Origin: Trileptium ribeirensis
Lineage: Eukaryota; Nematoda; Enoplea; Enoplida; Thoracostomopsidae
NCBI GenBank assembly: GCA_030248225.1
Contig: JASANE010019223.1
Coordinates: 1 to 64,000, forward strand
Reading direction: 5' to 3'
DNA: 64,000 nucleotides
Shown: positions 22,101 through 37,100 of the stretch, piece by piece
How the letters are laid out: the number at the start of each line of letters is the position of its first letter
Numbering within the stretch: the first letter of the stretch is position 1
Position numbers and translations under genes: made by a program
Notes under the pieces: generated by a model
Seen by the model: the letters and a program-made list of their open reading frames with translations, nothing else
Told to the model about the DNA's origin: nothing
Databases searched by the model: none

Positions 22101-25100
22101 AGTGTGTATTCTACGCTCCAAGCTTTGTAAACACATTCCATTTGACGCAGTATACGCAATGGTGTATAGTGGAAGATATTTTTTGCTCTGAATGTCCAAA
22201 ACCCGACATATTTGATTGATAAATTAACATTATTAGCTTCCTCAGTCTCTTTAAAGTTTCAGAAAGGCAATAATACCATCGCAATACATTAAGTTTAATG
22301 TAAAAGTTATTTTTAATGCATTTTAAATCCACTATACCTTAATTTCTTCCATCATCTGTTTTACTATATATAAATTTCGAAGACCAGGTTCCGGATCCGG
22401 TTTAAATGGACGGTTCCGGTTGCTGATTCCGGTTCCGGTTATTCCCTGGTATATACGTATTACAAAACTGGGAATGTCGTCGAAGTTCAAAAGATTGTTT
22501 ATTCCATAATGGGTTGACTCCGTAATAAGTACACATTTTAACACTGCTACATAAACGAATCATTGTTTAAATTTCGTTTGTTCTTTCAGTTTTACCGAAT
22601 TGCGTCGGAGCACAAAATTATTCGCTACTACCTCGAGGATTCTGACACACGAATGACCGTGTTTGCGCCAGTGGACGACATTTATAATCGATTTCCGGAT
22701 TTGCGTTCAATACGTGCGCGCGAAATGTTGTCTCATTTTGGTAAAATTAAATGATTTTATTAACTTTGGCCCTCCCCGGAATGCGGGGTTCTAGGAGGCG
22801 CCTTCTTTAATTTTTTGCTTGTCATTTTGCAACGATATGGACTAGGGGTTCTTCGTGAGGAATTAGCTTGTTATCAAGGGCTATCAGGGTCTCGTTTTTA
22901 AATCTTCAATTATTTTGATTAAGTACTTGAACTAAGTATATACCCGACGCCTCCTAATCCAGTCTTCGTCTGGAGAGGAGTAGCAAAATTGTGGCTTCCT
23001 AACTATACAATTTCACAAATTCCATACTCTTCAACCGAATGAAGGGGTGTTTCGGACCATTTCGGTCATCTCATATATGTAGAATGTGCGGTAATGGTGA
23101 CAATTGCGGCCTATAGGCTCACCTATCGTTAAGAGTATAGTTATATTGAGCGCAAAATCTATTGTTTATCGAACAAATGAGTGTATCTACCAATCGTATT
23201 TTTATGTTCAATGACTAAAGTGCTTATATGATTGATATACAAATGATTCGCTCAAATCTTGTGGACGGATGAGAAATTCTAGGAACGGGTCAGGCTTCTG
23301 TGGCACAAACCTTTCGGATTTTCCAGTAAGACCGGTCCCGGAAACACCCGTCTAAAATTTACGGACTTATTAGGGAATAGCGTAGTTACACCTAAAAATT
23401 TGGATGTTGGGATGAGTTGGAAATTATTAATTATTAAAACTACTTGTTTCATATTAATTGATATATATATATATAATAATTATAGCGATGATCCCCATAG
23501 TCAAGAGTTTAATTCGAGTCCGGCATGGTCCGCTGTGCCCATCTTGGGTACAGTACCCACATGAAAACAACGGAAATTTGCCTGATGAGCATGTCACCCA
23601 CTTCCCCTTAGTGACCCGTATCCAACAATGTAACTCAAGAGTCCCCAAAACATAGCCACAATCCGTTTGAGGCTCCTAGAACTGCTTTTTTCTACCGTGG
23701 GCCAGGATGTGTACCTGATGTACCTGACTCCACCCAGGTACAGATAATTCCTTTGCATGTCGTCTTGTATATTGTTTGATTTTGATCTGTACCATATCGA
23801 GGGTGAAGATTTCAGCCTTGTTTGCCGAGGCCAGATGATTTGAAAATAAACAATTGAAATAAATTAGATGTGCAAAACAGCACTGGCATGTAACCTCCGC
23901 TTGAACGTTGAAACCGAGTCAGAGCAGACTACATTGGAGGGAAGTGAGTTCCAGAAGTTTACAGATCGATGAGTGAAGTTATAATGACGCAAATCAAGCC
24001 TCGGTGTTTCGAGGGACTTCAATTTGAAGGGGTGACCCCTGGTATTACTGGAGACGAAAGCAAAATAAGAATTGAAATCAATGTCAATGAGATTGTGGGT
24101 CATTTTGAAGACGAAAATAAGATCACTTCGAAGCCTCCTGGTTTGCAACGTTTGAATGCCCAAAAACTGCAAAATGTCGCTCATAATTCCAATTTCTGAT
24201 CAACGGGATAAGTTTAGTAGCTCGTCGTTGTTCAATCACTTGAATATCTCTGGCAAAGTGTGGACACCACACACATGCAGCGTACTCGACATGTGGGCGA
24301 ATTAAGCTTCGATAAATATTCAACCATATGGATTTCGACCAACAGGAAATAGTCCGTTTCACCATGTAAATGACGCGATGGGCTTTTGACGCGGCAGTGG
24401 CACAATGGAGCGACATTTTAAAATTTGATTGAAACATCACGCCTAAATCTTTTTGCTCAGAAACCGACCGAAGCGGGACGTCTCTAATAAAATATTCCGG
24501 ACATGGATTGCCATCACCGCAATGCATTACTACACATTTATCAGCATTGGTGGACAAAAAGTAGCTGTCGCAAAAATTTGTAAGTTCATCAATATCGTTT
24601 TGTAAATCGGTACGGTCAAAATACGGATCGTGGCGGGAGATGCGGCGACACATTTTCAAGTCGTCGGCAAACTTAAAGAGCGATGATGATATATGAACGT
24701 CAATGCCGTCTACATAAAGAACAAAGAAGAATGGTCCTAAACGGAGCCCTGAGGGACTCCGCTAACGACTTCAGCATATGGGGATAGTGTAGAGCCAAGC
24801 CGAACCCTCTGAAAACGACCGCATACCACGAGTTAGTACGCTTGAATTTGCGAAATGCATTATGTTTTCGCTTCAAGGCCAGCCAAGCAGATCCATCGGC
24901 CCAAATAGGTTTACGGCGGGCCCGCGGAGTGTACAACGGCACATATCTCGACGTGGCTATATCGATTGCATTTGTCATCTGTGACCACAGATTTTCTACA
25001 GATTCGGAAACATCCCATGGAACAGAATCAAGGAAACGACAGAAAGCGGGCCAATCAGCTCTGGACCAATTCCGCATATTTGGCGATCGGTGCTCCTCAG

Positions 25101-28100
25101 GCGCATGAGAGAGAAATAGGCAGAAACCTACCATATAATGATCTGATAACTTAAGTGGTGGTAAACAATGCACGTCACCGACACTGCTGGTATCTGTAGT
25201 AAAAATTAAGTCCAATGAATTTTCACCTCGCGTTGGAAAGTCCACCATTTGAGATAAACCAGAATCAATGAAGCAGTTTATAAAGTTATCCAATCTAGGC
25301 GGCCATTCGTTGCGACGCCAATCTATATCGGATAGGTCGAAATCACCACAAAGGAACACAGAGCGAAATCTAACATTCTCACACAGACTGTAAATTGACT
25401 GCAAAGTATTGTTATCATTATCAGTCGACGAAGAAGGAGAACGATACTGACAAGCGAGAGCGTATCGATTTCCGTCCGGAAGCAGAAATACACAGCAGAC
25501 GAGATCTTCACATACCGGTATGGTTTGAAAGAGAGATGGTTTAAGGGACTGGTGAACATACAGGATGACCCCCCACCCCGACGACCTTGTCTATCGCATC
25601 GAAAAATCAAAAAGTCTGGCAACGCCAGCTCGGAGTCAACGTTCAAATCGGAAGCCCAACTTTCAGTTACAAATATAGCAGATATACTGTTACATTGTTT
25701 ACAAAACATTTCAAACTCACGCATCTTATTAAGTAAAGACCTGGCATTGAACATCAAATAATTAAGACGATTATTTAAAATAAAACTACGATTAGTAAAA
25801 CCAGTAACATTAGCAAAAGAGTTAAAACTATTAATACTCTGCTTGACATCTTCTGATAATAACACCACCTTCTTAAGCCGCGGCTTAGCGCTTACAGAGA
25901 CAAGTCTAAACGCACTAACAATATCTTCTGCTTTGATTTCGATATCAATTGCGGCGCAAATTTCAATAAACTTAGCTAAATCATAATCCTTACGTTCATT
26001 ATTATTCTCATTACTACTTTCAGCCAGATTAACAACAATAACATTTTTTACGCGACGCTTAATACTGTTCAGTTCACTCAGCACCTTCTCCGTAATATGG
26101 TCATTAGAATTATGCAACGGCTGCTGTTGAGTAGTTTGAAGTCTGGCCGGGGGTGGGGGTTGTCACTTCTGGAATCGATCAAATCGTAGAGTTTTTTTTA
26201 CTGATGCTACTCAGAGCTTCTTCAAAACGTGATTGAGTTTTTTTCAAAAGCATTGAGGCGCTCTTCTAGAGTGACTAAAGTTTCAAGCTCGCCGTCGATT
26301 TTAGCATCACACGCAATGCAGAACCACCGAATTGCTACGCCAGACTTCAAAAACTCAGAAATCGCCGGACTTACGTTCGAGCATATTCTATGGCAGGACT
26401 TGTGACACCGCGCACATTGTAGCTTGGTATCAATATCTGATATAGGTTTTGTGCAGCTCACACAGATATTTTCAGCCATCGCAGTTGACGAAGAATTGCG
26501 GGTTTGGCGGCTCATTAGTAGATACACATATGTAATTTATTTCAATTATAAATAAATCGAACAATCTGAATAAGGAGTGGCACAAATGCCCAGTTTTCTC
26601 TTCTTTGTCTTACCCCTATGCTATTGGTACCAAAATGACCGGCTCCTGAAGCCGAGTCCGAATCCGAGTTTTCCATGTCCCACTCCTGTATTTATGTGTT
26701 GTGCTTGTTTTCCGGAAATTGGTACCGTGTTTACATGATACCGTGGTACTCGCGCCATGTATTTAGAGTCTATGTATATCCGTAACTATGTGCATGTAAG
26801 TAAATATGTATATATATAATATATATGTTTGTGAGGGTTAATAATAAATGAATACTATTGTATAAATTTAATTTAAAATAATAGTTGATATATTAGCTTA
26901 GTTATAAACTTAATGTTAAGATTTTAGTTAATATATTTATTATGTATATAAATATTATGTAACAAAACTATTAATATTACTCAACCAACTATTGCTATCA
27001 TGGGACTTCAAGAAGTTTGCTTAGGGAATTGAATTAGGACCGACAAAATGGTCAATAAGCGCAGAGTAGCCACACTCGCTCCCTTTCCCCCGCGTTGTGA
27101 ACTTCTAGCTATAGGTCGTTCAAAAGTACAGTACCCGCCAGAAATGACGGCGTTCAGTCGACGTTCGCTTGCTGCTAGAAACGTGTTCTAGCACTGTTCA
27201 CTCGTAGCCATTACTGGTGTGTAGACTGTGTGGCATTCGTCAAGAAACGAAACATGTCCTGCTTGAAATGATTATTATTCGGTAAAACAGCGATATTTGG
27301 TCCGCGATAGCTATGTGTAAATCTGTTATACTCGATGACTCTTATAAGCGTTGCACAAGAAACCACCCACGCCTTCAATAAATTATGTGGTATGGTTTCG
27401 TAAGCTGGTTTGTTCGTCACTTTTTAGAGTTTACACGTCTATAGTGTTCTTTTATTGTTTGCTTACTTGTGTCTTGTAATTTACTTTTTGTAAATTTTAT
27501 CTGCAATAAATTTTCAGTCGATACGCGAGTACCGCAAATCAGCGAATCGGGTAAATGGGTGAATGGTTCGGTTATGGTGAAAAAGACTCTTCGCGGAGGC
27601 CGCGTGTACATTACGCAGTTTGAAAACAACCCCGGAAATTTTGTAAGTTACAACAAATATTCGTGGGAAACCTATTTTCATTTTTGAAGTATATATTGAT
27701 TGGATATAGCTGACTGTTGCGTTTGTGTATGCACATACGTATGGCACAATTTTCTAACTCAACCTTTGCTTGGGTCATGCGGAGATTGCATTATATGTGC
27801 AGTGTCGGGGAAATATAATGGCACAGTGCATATAATATTTAGCAATTGGATAATTATTAATCTTAATAATCAGAAGATCACTGTAGCCGGAATTGATAAA
27901 ATAATTATTGTCACGCCATTCTGAATCTGGGATCGTATTTTAACCCTAATTTCTCGTTACAATCTCTTTTGCAATTAAAATAACAACAAAAGTGTGACGG
28001 TCACCGTGCTGTGCCCAAATTGTGCTGATAACACCCATTATGTCCGCGTTCAACTTGGTTTCAGTTTGATTGACACCGTTCCTACTACTGCTTCGCTACT

Positions 28101-31100
28101 GTGTGACAGAAGTTCCAGGTGACGCGAACATTATAACGATAAGGCCACATAATGTTATATATTATATCTTATCTACGAACAACCTGATATCTTAATATTT
28201 ACGCGTAAGGATCTAACAATTTAGTCTGCGGTTAATGAAACCATGCTCAAGTCAGATTTAGGCCCCGGAATTTTGCTGAAATTTTAACAGAAACTGAAAA
28301 TCGTCTTTGTCAGTCGGAACTCGTTTAAATGATAGTATACCTTTGTTCTAAGCCGCTCTCGTTTTTGTTTCCAGTCCTATTTCGCAAACAACGGTCGTGT
28401 GTGCAATCATGTGTCGACAAGCTGGTTCATGGTGTCCGGTAATCAAATGCTATATAAAGTGTGCTCGTGGTTCGGTCATTCGTCGTATATTGGGTCGGCG
28501 TTGGATTTTATCAAAGACTATCCGAGTGCATTTCAAGATTACTCCTACTCCAACGGTGATTTGACGTAAGTATATTCATATTTTTGGAGATCTTGGTGTA
28601 ACTTATTTTCTGCACACTGTCATAAGCGGCCTGCACGAGCTACAACCAATTTTTGTTTAGAATGGATATTTTGACGTTAGCATGAATTTAGGCAATGGAA
28701 TCGTTAACTCAGACCGTACCTAAAACCGTACATGTCATTTTGCCTATTTAAGTGAAATTAACGAAATAATATTACATAGCTAGTCCTTTATCTATTTATG
28801 TATGTTACGTTTTCAAGTTAGCTAATTTTAACAGTAAGCCCTGTAACTTAAAAATGGATAGCTACTTGCTGTGTATGTCTATTTTTTCACAAGGAGTACG
28901 TTTGTTAACGGTCCCTGCATGCTGGAATAAGCTCACAGTACCAACTAGAAATGGCCGATGTTCGCTTAGTGCTCACAAGATATAATGCCACTGTTTACGA
29001 GATGTTCACTTGCTGCACGATCGATGTTCTTTCTATGCTACATCTGCCAAATGGGACAGTCGTTTCTGATGCGTACTGCTTGCGCTTATGCGTATGAATT
29101 AGGGAGCAAACGTGTTGAACAACCCATATTGTTAAGTATAGATTTGCCAAAATTTTGATATTATAGTTGGTCATTTTGTGACGCGATGATTCATTTGGCT
29201 TTAATTGTCTCGTATTTTGCGGGATTATGTGATATACCCATGGTCGCGCACCCAATTATACAGTAATACTTTTTGTAATCGAATTATCCATTGACTCAAA
29301 ATTGTTTTGCATATCAAACAATGTGTAAAGTTCGTCGTTGCTAACATAATATAATAAGAGACCAGTCCGACCGATTTGGCTCATATTTTAGTGTTGCGAG
29401 TGTCGTTTCGTAGCACCTCGTAGTATTGTCTGAAAAATTCCTCCACACGGAATAAAAAGCTAAAATTTTGGATTTGAGCCAAAGTCAGCGTAGTTAAACA
29501 TGTGTCGCCTATAAAATTTAATGATTTGTCACCGCACGTATTTGTATTTTCTGACGTCATCGTTTCGCAATAGATTAGAGTTCATACACGCATGTACCAA
29601 ACTCAAGCGGTGGTGGTAGGCAATGATTTCATCGGACAAATCATCTAATTGAATTTTTTCAGATTACTTCGTGATCAAATTCACTATTTTCCAACAATAG
29701 CAACAATCATATTCGGACAATCCGCCTGGAACGCATATCATACGTTTTTCCTGCCATCGAATGAAGCCTTTCGCAAAATCCCGAATCGAAAAGAAGTTTC
29801 TCAGGAGGTATCAATGTTCTGTTGTTTAGTTGCTTGTTATGGCTTTGATTTGAACACAGTGGTCAATACAAGTTTTGTTCACGGTAACAGGCTGTGAGAA
29901 ATTTGTAGATTATAATAGTGTGTGGTAACTTCTTACATTTAGTACCGACATCTTATAGGAACTTCCGTTGCATACCAGATTAATCTATTTTGTACAGCAG
30001 ATATCAGGGTTCCCGTGCAACAGGGAAAACAGTCAAAATGGTATTTTACACGGAAAGCAGGGAATTTTGTCATTTTGCAACAGGGAAAAGTTGCGAATTA
30101 AATCCAACTAGCTTTTTTGGGAGCAATTCACGGTCTTACTCGGTTTCATTTTTTGTTTTAGGCCCTATTTTGCTCTTGCATCGTCTTTATAACTTCGGCT
30201 TTTGCATCTGCGAACGTCAAAATGTTGATACTAATTAAATAACTTTAACGTTATATGCTTAAACTCCTATCTAAATATTTACTTCGCGCCAAATTTTCGG
30301 AACTTTAGGATTCTAAAAATCAGAATTGTTGAAACAAAATATTCAGTTAAATACACGAAATTTTGGAACAAAAACATTTAGGACACAGTTACGGTGGAGG
30401 TGACGAGTTACAGATGTGTAAACCGACTTTCGCTGAGCCCTTCTTACATTTCCGTTTGTGACCGTTAAGCTACAGGCTATGGGATTTTTATTATGAGGAG
30501 TATTTCATTTTGCTTCGTTGATCGCGAATTAAATATTTGAGATTTATTTAAATTAATCTATAAATCTGTAAAATACTTTTCTATTAATCCATAAAATCTC
30601 TAATTTGAAATAATGTCTAAATTAAAATTCAGCGAGAGATGTTAAACCCTAACATTCATCCTGATTTCGCTTCATGGGTTCAAGCACTACCTGGTATTAT
30701 TCACAAGGCTTGGTGTAGGAATTGTGACACGGTTATAAATCTGAGTAATATGGGTTCACGAGCAGTAAAGAGTCACATGGATGAGGCAAAACCAAGAGCG
30801 TTAGGCCTCGAAAACTCAGGCGACGATAATTTGTAAAATTCACTTAAATTGGACATAATGCTCAAGAATTCAGTACGTCTGGAGTACCGAATGCTTCTAT
30901 AGTGGTTGCTCATAGTTGCAAACCTCGATTTAATGTCAGTTAGAAACAGGGATTTTGGGCCTGGAGGCAGGGAAAAACAGGGGAAGTTATACCCCGAATT
31001 CCGCGGGAACTCTGAGATATTTCGCCTGAGCAGACCTAGGGGTAGTGTTGTTTTTCTGTTTGGGAGGAAGGGTAACAAACGAGATGACGAAGCACGTGTT

Positions 31101-34100
31101 CTGGGCTTTCGTTGAAAATTTCACCAGGTTCATGCACCAGGAGCCCCGCTAGTTCTGAACCTGGGGCGTCCGATTTTGCTAGGGGGCATTTTTCCAAGAG
31201 AAAAACAAAAATCGTGTCAGAAACACTGCCAAAATAGTTTTGACGGAGAGAAAAATCTATTTGGAAGCAAAATTTGCAAAATTTTTGGCTTCAAAACGGA
31301 ATTTTAGTACAAATTTTGATCAAATTTTATGTACTTTGGACCGATTAGAAAAAAAAATTTCGAAAAGGTGGTGAACTGGGTGAACCCAAAATTTTGCCAA
31401 GGGGCATGAACTGGGGGGCACCTGTTCTGAATCAGGGGAACCCAGAAATGCCAGGGCCGCCCACACACCCAATTTGGAGAGCACAGCTTGTTTTCGCTAG
31501 TTGCCGATCTTTTCCTTCTTTACTGTTTACCCTATTTCGATTTCAGATTGGTTTAAAAGATAGGGTGTACAAACCTCGTCCTGCCCAAAATTAGACTAAG
31601 CATTGCTTTTGTCGTTCACATCTTTGCAATCATGAGTTGCTACGTATTGCGTAAGAGTTTAGCTATTCATTGCGCTGTATCAAAATACATGTTTTTCATT
31701 GTCTACATATCAATAAATTAACAGTAACATTAAACCCAACGGTCCCAGTGAAGCATCTAGTTTTCGAAGGCAGCGAAATGTGTCTTGTAGTTGTATTGTT
31801 TTGTAAAACTATTGATCGATTAGTAATTGTTCTGCTCTAATCTTTACTGCACCCTTTTCGCCCAAAATAACAAAAATCTTGCAGTATCTTTTAGGTTCTT
31901 CTCGCACACACAACAATGCCAAACGTAGTCCTGTTCACCGAATCGTGGCTGTATGATTTTGGCGTTCATTGGTATTCGACGGTTCGATTAGACTCAAATG
32001 CTGTTATTGAAAATTATAAACTGAAGGTGTCGATACGGAATATAACTAATCGAGAAACTGGTCGCTGGTCAGGTTAGTTAGAGTACTCGATAGAAATGAC
32101 CTATGCTTGCAGTGTTTTGGCTGGATCCTGGCTTCCTTCCTCTAAAGGCGGCAGTCACTTCTGTCGCGTACTATGAATTGTACGATAGTTTGTGGCTTCG
32201 CGTGTTTTTGTTGTGGATAAAATTGAAATAGAGGTTATATTGTTTCTTGGGACATGCTTTGTATTCTAGAATATTGGTTAAAATTAAATTGTGTCTGTGG
32301 CCTAATATTAGAGCAGGTTTTAATAGCTGAGCGATATATAGCAAGAAATGCAAATCATATAATTTGAACTGACTAACGCACAGCTGGAGCCATGACTATG
32401 TTTCTTTTGATGTGCAGGCTAGAGTCGTAAGCCGCAGGCAATATAGTTAAAGCGTTAAAATATACTTAATTGTTATGAAATAATTTTTTATTAATCTATG
32501 CATTTGCCATATTGAATGCTAGATCTAGTTTAAATAATTTGCGGTTATTGCATCAATCTTAATTAATATATTTAATTTATCATCAGTCTTAATTTATATA
32601 TTTACAAGTTGAAATTTTCAACTATATATTTTATTAGTAAAGGTGTGTTCACATGTCAAACTTTTTGTTCAGATTTTGAGCTCAAAATGTGATAAAAATT
32701 CAATCGTAATTTGTAATGAAAAAATATGACAAAAATCAGCATGCTTTACATTTTGAGTTCAAAATTTAAACTCGAAATTTTTCAAGTTTTATTCTTTGTC
32801 ACTTATTTGCTAGAAAAGTTTAAGCAGCGTTCACGCGTTGAAATTCACGAAAAATGCAAAAAAATGCCTTCAAATTTTGACATCACAAAAAGTTTGACGT
32901 GTGAAACTACTCTAAAGTTTTCGTCGTGGAACAATATTTTAGGATAATATTATTTGCTTACAGTATACGCAGTGAGTCAAGTATACGAAAAATACTCGAC
33001 ATTTCGTCGCGGTGCGGTTTGGGCCAAAATTACAACTCCAAACATCCCAGTTTCGAACGGTGTCGTTCACGTCATCGATACTGTGTTGGGCGTCATCACG
33101 AATACAATCGAACAGCTGCTGGATAACGACGGAGAGCGACGATTTACGTAAAAAGACAGTTTTTTTATTTGTCTGTATAATAGAACGCCTTCAGGGTGAG
33201 CGAACATCGAAGCAAGCAGTGTGTTATAACTTGCTTATAACAGCGAAGTATTCAGTGAGCAGCAGTCATTTCTGGGTGGACATTGTATTTATACGAAAGC
33301 TGTATATCTCTTTCGGAGATTTATTTACTTATTGCATCCGGGCTATTCTACCGGTGTCAGTATTAAAACATGTTGGTTGATCATGTTTGTCAAGTTTCAA
33401 TTACTTACTAACTTGAACGTGGAACAGTACTGTTGTAAATGAATATTAATTGCAAGTGTTTCACCTGCAGCTTGTCAGTACTGTGGAATTACAATTAACG
33501 CCTCCAACGCTTGGCCTAATATTTATCGGTGAGGTATGTACAGTGCCGGCCAAAAATATGTGCAACAGAATGCGATCGAAATAGATCGAAGTTTGTTTTA
33601 ATCGAAATTACCAATTAAACGGAATTTGAGCTCATTTCGATTAAACAAAATTTTGATCGATATTTTGCACTTATTGCTTGCCGCGAATGTATATGGTTTG
33701 TGCGGCTTAATGTTGGTTTAGTCGTATATTGTGTAATTTTTCGCGCTGAGATTACTGAACGCGAAACAAATACGTCGAAACTTAGCGGAGTTTCCTCAAA
33801 TAGCGTTTATCATTTTAAAATTGTTTTAGACTAATAATTTGCGGAATTTGTTTGAATCTAAATATGTAATTTTGTGTTTTCGCTGCTTTAGTGGTTTTCT
33901 TGCTTGTAGTGGCACAAAACTAACACAAACTAAACTTTGTGACTATATTCAGGCTGCCCGACACTTTAAATTGGAATTCTTCCAAGCGTGAGGTTTTAAA
34001 TAGGATCACCCCATCTAGATCTACAACTTTGTTGCACATCATTTTTCCGAGAAGCTGTTTTCGAGCAGCAAGCCTAAGCCTTAAAACAGCTCAAAAAGTT

Positions 34101-37100
34101 ATTTTAGAAATTCAGACTAACTGAGTTCCAGCTTGTTGTAAATGAACGGTAGGCTAGTGTTCCTTAAGCCGTCAATCACAATGGTTTTGTTGTTATTTAA
34201 CTGGCGGTGTGCGTGTTATTACTTTGTTTCGCAAACGACTAAAACGCTCAATTTTGGCATTAAAATAGTCTAATTCATACATTTTTATTTTAGTTGTTCC
34301 TTGGGGGTTTTATTGGATGTAGAGTACCCGCCAGACATGACCGTTTCTCGCTCGCTCGAAAGGCAACAGTAATTATAAGTTTACAAGATTGCTAGGTACC
34401 ATGAAAGTAATGGTACGTATTCAATAACAAGGGCTAAGACCCTATGCCGTGCAAATTTTATCGTGAGACGACACTTTCGTGAAAGTTGCAATTATTTGTA
34501 ATTTGCAGAAGTTTCCGTCTATGCAGCCATGATGAAAAACATTATAGGGTTCTATAAATTTCAAATGTGCTGAAAATTATTGAGTATCGTTCTTCTTGTT
34601 GCACTGCCGTTGTATGATTGTTGTTTGAGAGTTTCAGGGAAACTGTAAAGCTAACTTCTCAGTTTCGCAATAGCCAAAAAAGTTTCGCTTGCTACACGCC
34701 GTGCGAGAAACTAATATAATTTATTATTTTTACATTGTTAGGTTTTTTGCTTATCCGATAAAATTTAATGCCACAGCATTGCAACCATTGGTACCGAAGT
34801 CTTTAAAAACATAATGTTCGATGTTTAAGAAGCTGTAACGCGTGGACATGATATTGTGGGATTCCTTTGTTAATAAGTCGCTGTTTTGAAAATCTCATTT
34901 GAATATTCATATATGATAAGATTTGTTCACGAAAACTAATTTTTGCTAAAAATGCTGTCTGCGACTTTTTGAATAAGTTGTTTGACAATGGGATGGTAGA
35001 GACGTGTAGTGAACATTCGCCACCGTTCTAGTGTTCAAAATTTTATCGTATATAAATTAGTCTTATAAATATGTCGAAATTTATAAAATCGCACTGAACA
35101 GCGGCGCATTTTTGTAGGTTCAAATAGATTTTGGTAGACCCAAGTTAACAAATGCTAAGCAATAGAACAATTTGTTTCCAGGACTCTTATGCTGCACATT
35201 CGTGAAGTTGGGCAACAAGCGTTGACATACCTCGCTGCTCAGCACGGCCTAATTACATTTTTCGCCCCAACAAACGAAGCGTTTCGACGAATACCGGGCG
35301 ATGTTGAAAACCGTTTATTACGGGATCGGATTTGGTTGAATCAGGTAGGTATATTTTTAGAAATAATAAAGCGTTGTGAACTAGTTTCCCCAAACTGCCT
35401 TGATGGTACGAGGGGAACCGAAATGCTCTTACCTGATTCGATTTCTCCGCAAGTCAAACTGGTGAACTGCGAGACAGAAAAACGCTGAAACTATAATAAC
35501 TGATAGTACAAAATAGTAACGCGCATTAATTATAATAGTGAGGCTTTATCGGCTGACAACTGATTTAGTGTTTTTTGACCCTGTTGAGCAAAAATTTAGG
35601 GATTTTTTGAATTCCATATGAAAAAGTGGAATATATGTCTCAGTCAAGTTGGGCTCAGTTTGCAGACCAAATAAGCACCTATAAGCGTGTATATGATACT
35701 TTGCTGTGTGGTTCTCTTAGGATGTGTGATTTGGCTCAAAACTGGTTTTAAAATGGACCATGAGAGCTGAAATACACGAAAATGATAATGCGGAAACTAC
35801 GATAAGATGTGTGCAGCGATGTGGTAAAAATGGCATATGAAATCAATTCCATTGCTTGTTTAAAAATCACTTTTAGTTTAACTCAATTCCAATCGTTCCA
35901 ATTTGATTCGTTTTTATTAACAATGATGATTTTGATTTCACATTTATGGATTTGATTTCACTTGATTTGATTCTCTTAAATGAAATAAATTATAATCCTG
36001 TTCCTACTATCATACTATCAGCTAAAGTTAAAACCAGCTGTTGACATCAACGAGATTAGCAATATATGTATGTGTTTAACATAAAACATGGTATTAAAGT
36101 TCAGCGAGAAGTCGATTTAAAACGGGTAGATTTAGCAACACTCGTTGTTTTAAAAGAAGAGAATTTCATTTCAGCCTTCTGGAACTGAATTTATAATGAA
36201 CTCATTTTAAATCTATAAGCGAAATTTAAACCATTTTCAGTTTTACCATATCTATCCCTTTATGCATTAGAACCACATGATTTTATGCGGGTGTTTTGGT
36301 CTCTTTTTTGGAGCAATGTATACTCTTTGTAGCTGCAAATGTGTGGTGTATTCTCACTATTTATGCTGCACGGTTGCGTCAAATCAGATTTTTTTCAGAA
36401 GGCCAGGGGGAACCAAAAATACAGGAAAATGTTAATATCACCGCAACTGCTCGAGTGTATAGGTGTTTTAGTCTCATTTTACAGAGTAATTTATCCTCTC
36501 TGTACTTTCACATTGCGAACAGACTAATCGGGTATATCTATTCAACTAGTCAAGCATTATGGCTGATATTCGGTGGCTCAATTTGAAGGTTGTTGCTCAA
36601 TATAGCTGTGCACGTCTCCCTGGATTATTGAACACTCTGAAATCACCGTCTTGGCGACAAGACAAGCTCCTATATAATGTGCATTCTTATTTAAGTTATT
36701 ACTTAATATTTGATTTCAATTTGTTTTGCAAAAGGCTGTTTTGAATAAACTAAATATCTGAAATAAATTTTTAACCTTCGATTCATATTTGCGTCGTCGC
36801 CTCACCACGGGGTTGCAACTGATTCTGATATGTAGTTTTCTTCAATGAAGTGGAGCAACGATAATAATTTTATCATTTTTGATAGTAATATATTATTTTC
36901 AGGTACTTCGTATGCATATCGTGCCAAGCAAAGAATTGACAACAGACGCCATTAACAATCAAACGATAGTGAACACGGTCGAACAATTTCATAGGCTGTT
37001 TTTTATCAAGGGCGAATGGCCAAAGAATAACATCAGTAAGTATTGTTGGAGCAATGGTTTTGCCTGGAAATTGCATTACTGGTCTTACCAGGGTTTTGGG

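Larger units (their letters stand above)
23864..26527 (-). mobile_element. CR1/L2-like non-LTR retrotransposon, internally deleted (intron 2)
   Basis: On the minus strand the order is a PHD-type zinc finger ORF1, an RNA-binding-like segment, an apurinic endonuclease domain and a partial reverse transcriptase, as in CR1/L2-group elements. About the first half of the RT (fingers and first catalytic Asp) is missing near 24800-24830. Frameshifts occur near 26120-26220, 25330-25400 and 24700-24780. It lies antisense in a FAS1 intron and has no LTRs. The exact ends are not defined; sequence related to the element may extend a little past both limits. Confidence 0.85.

Noticed and set aside
23581..23600. 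CTGATGAG resembling a hammerhead ribozyme core
   Set aside because: No matching GAAA segment or stem arrangement follows.
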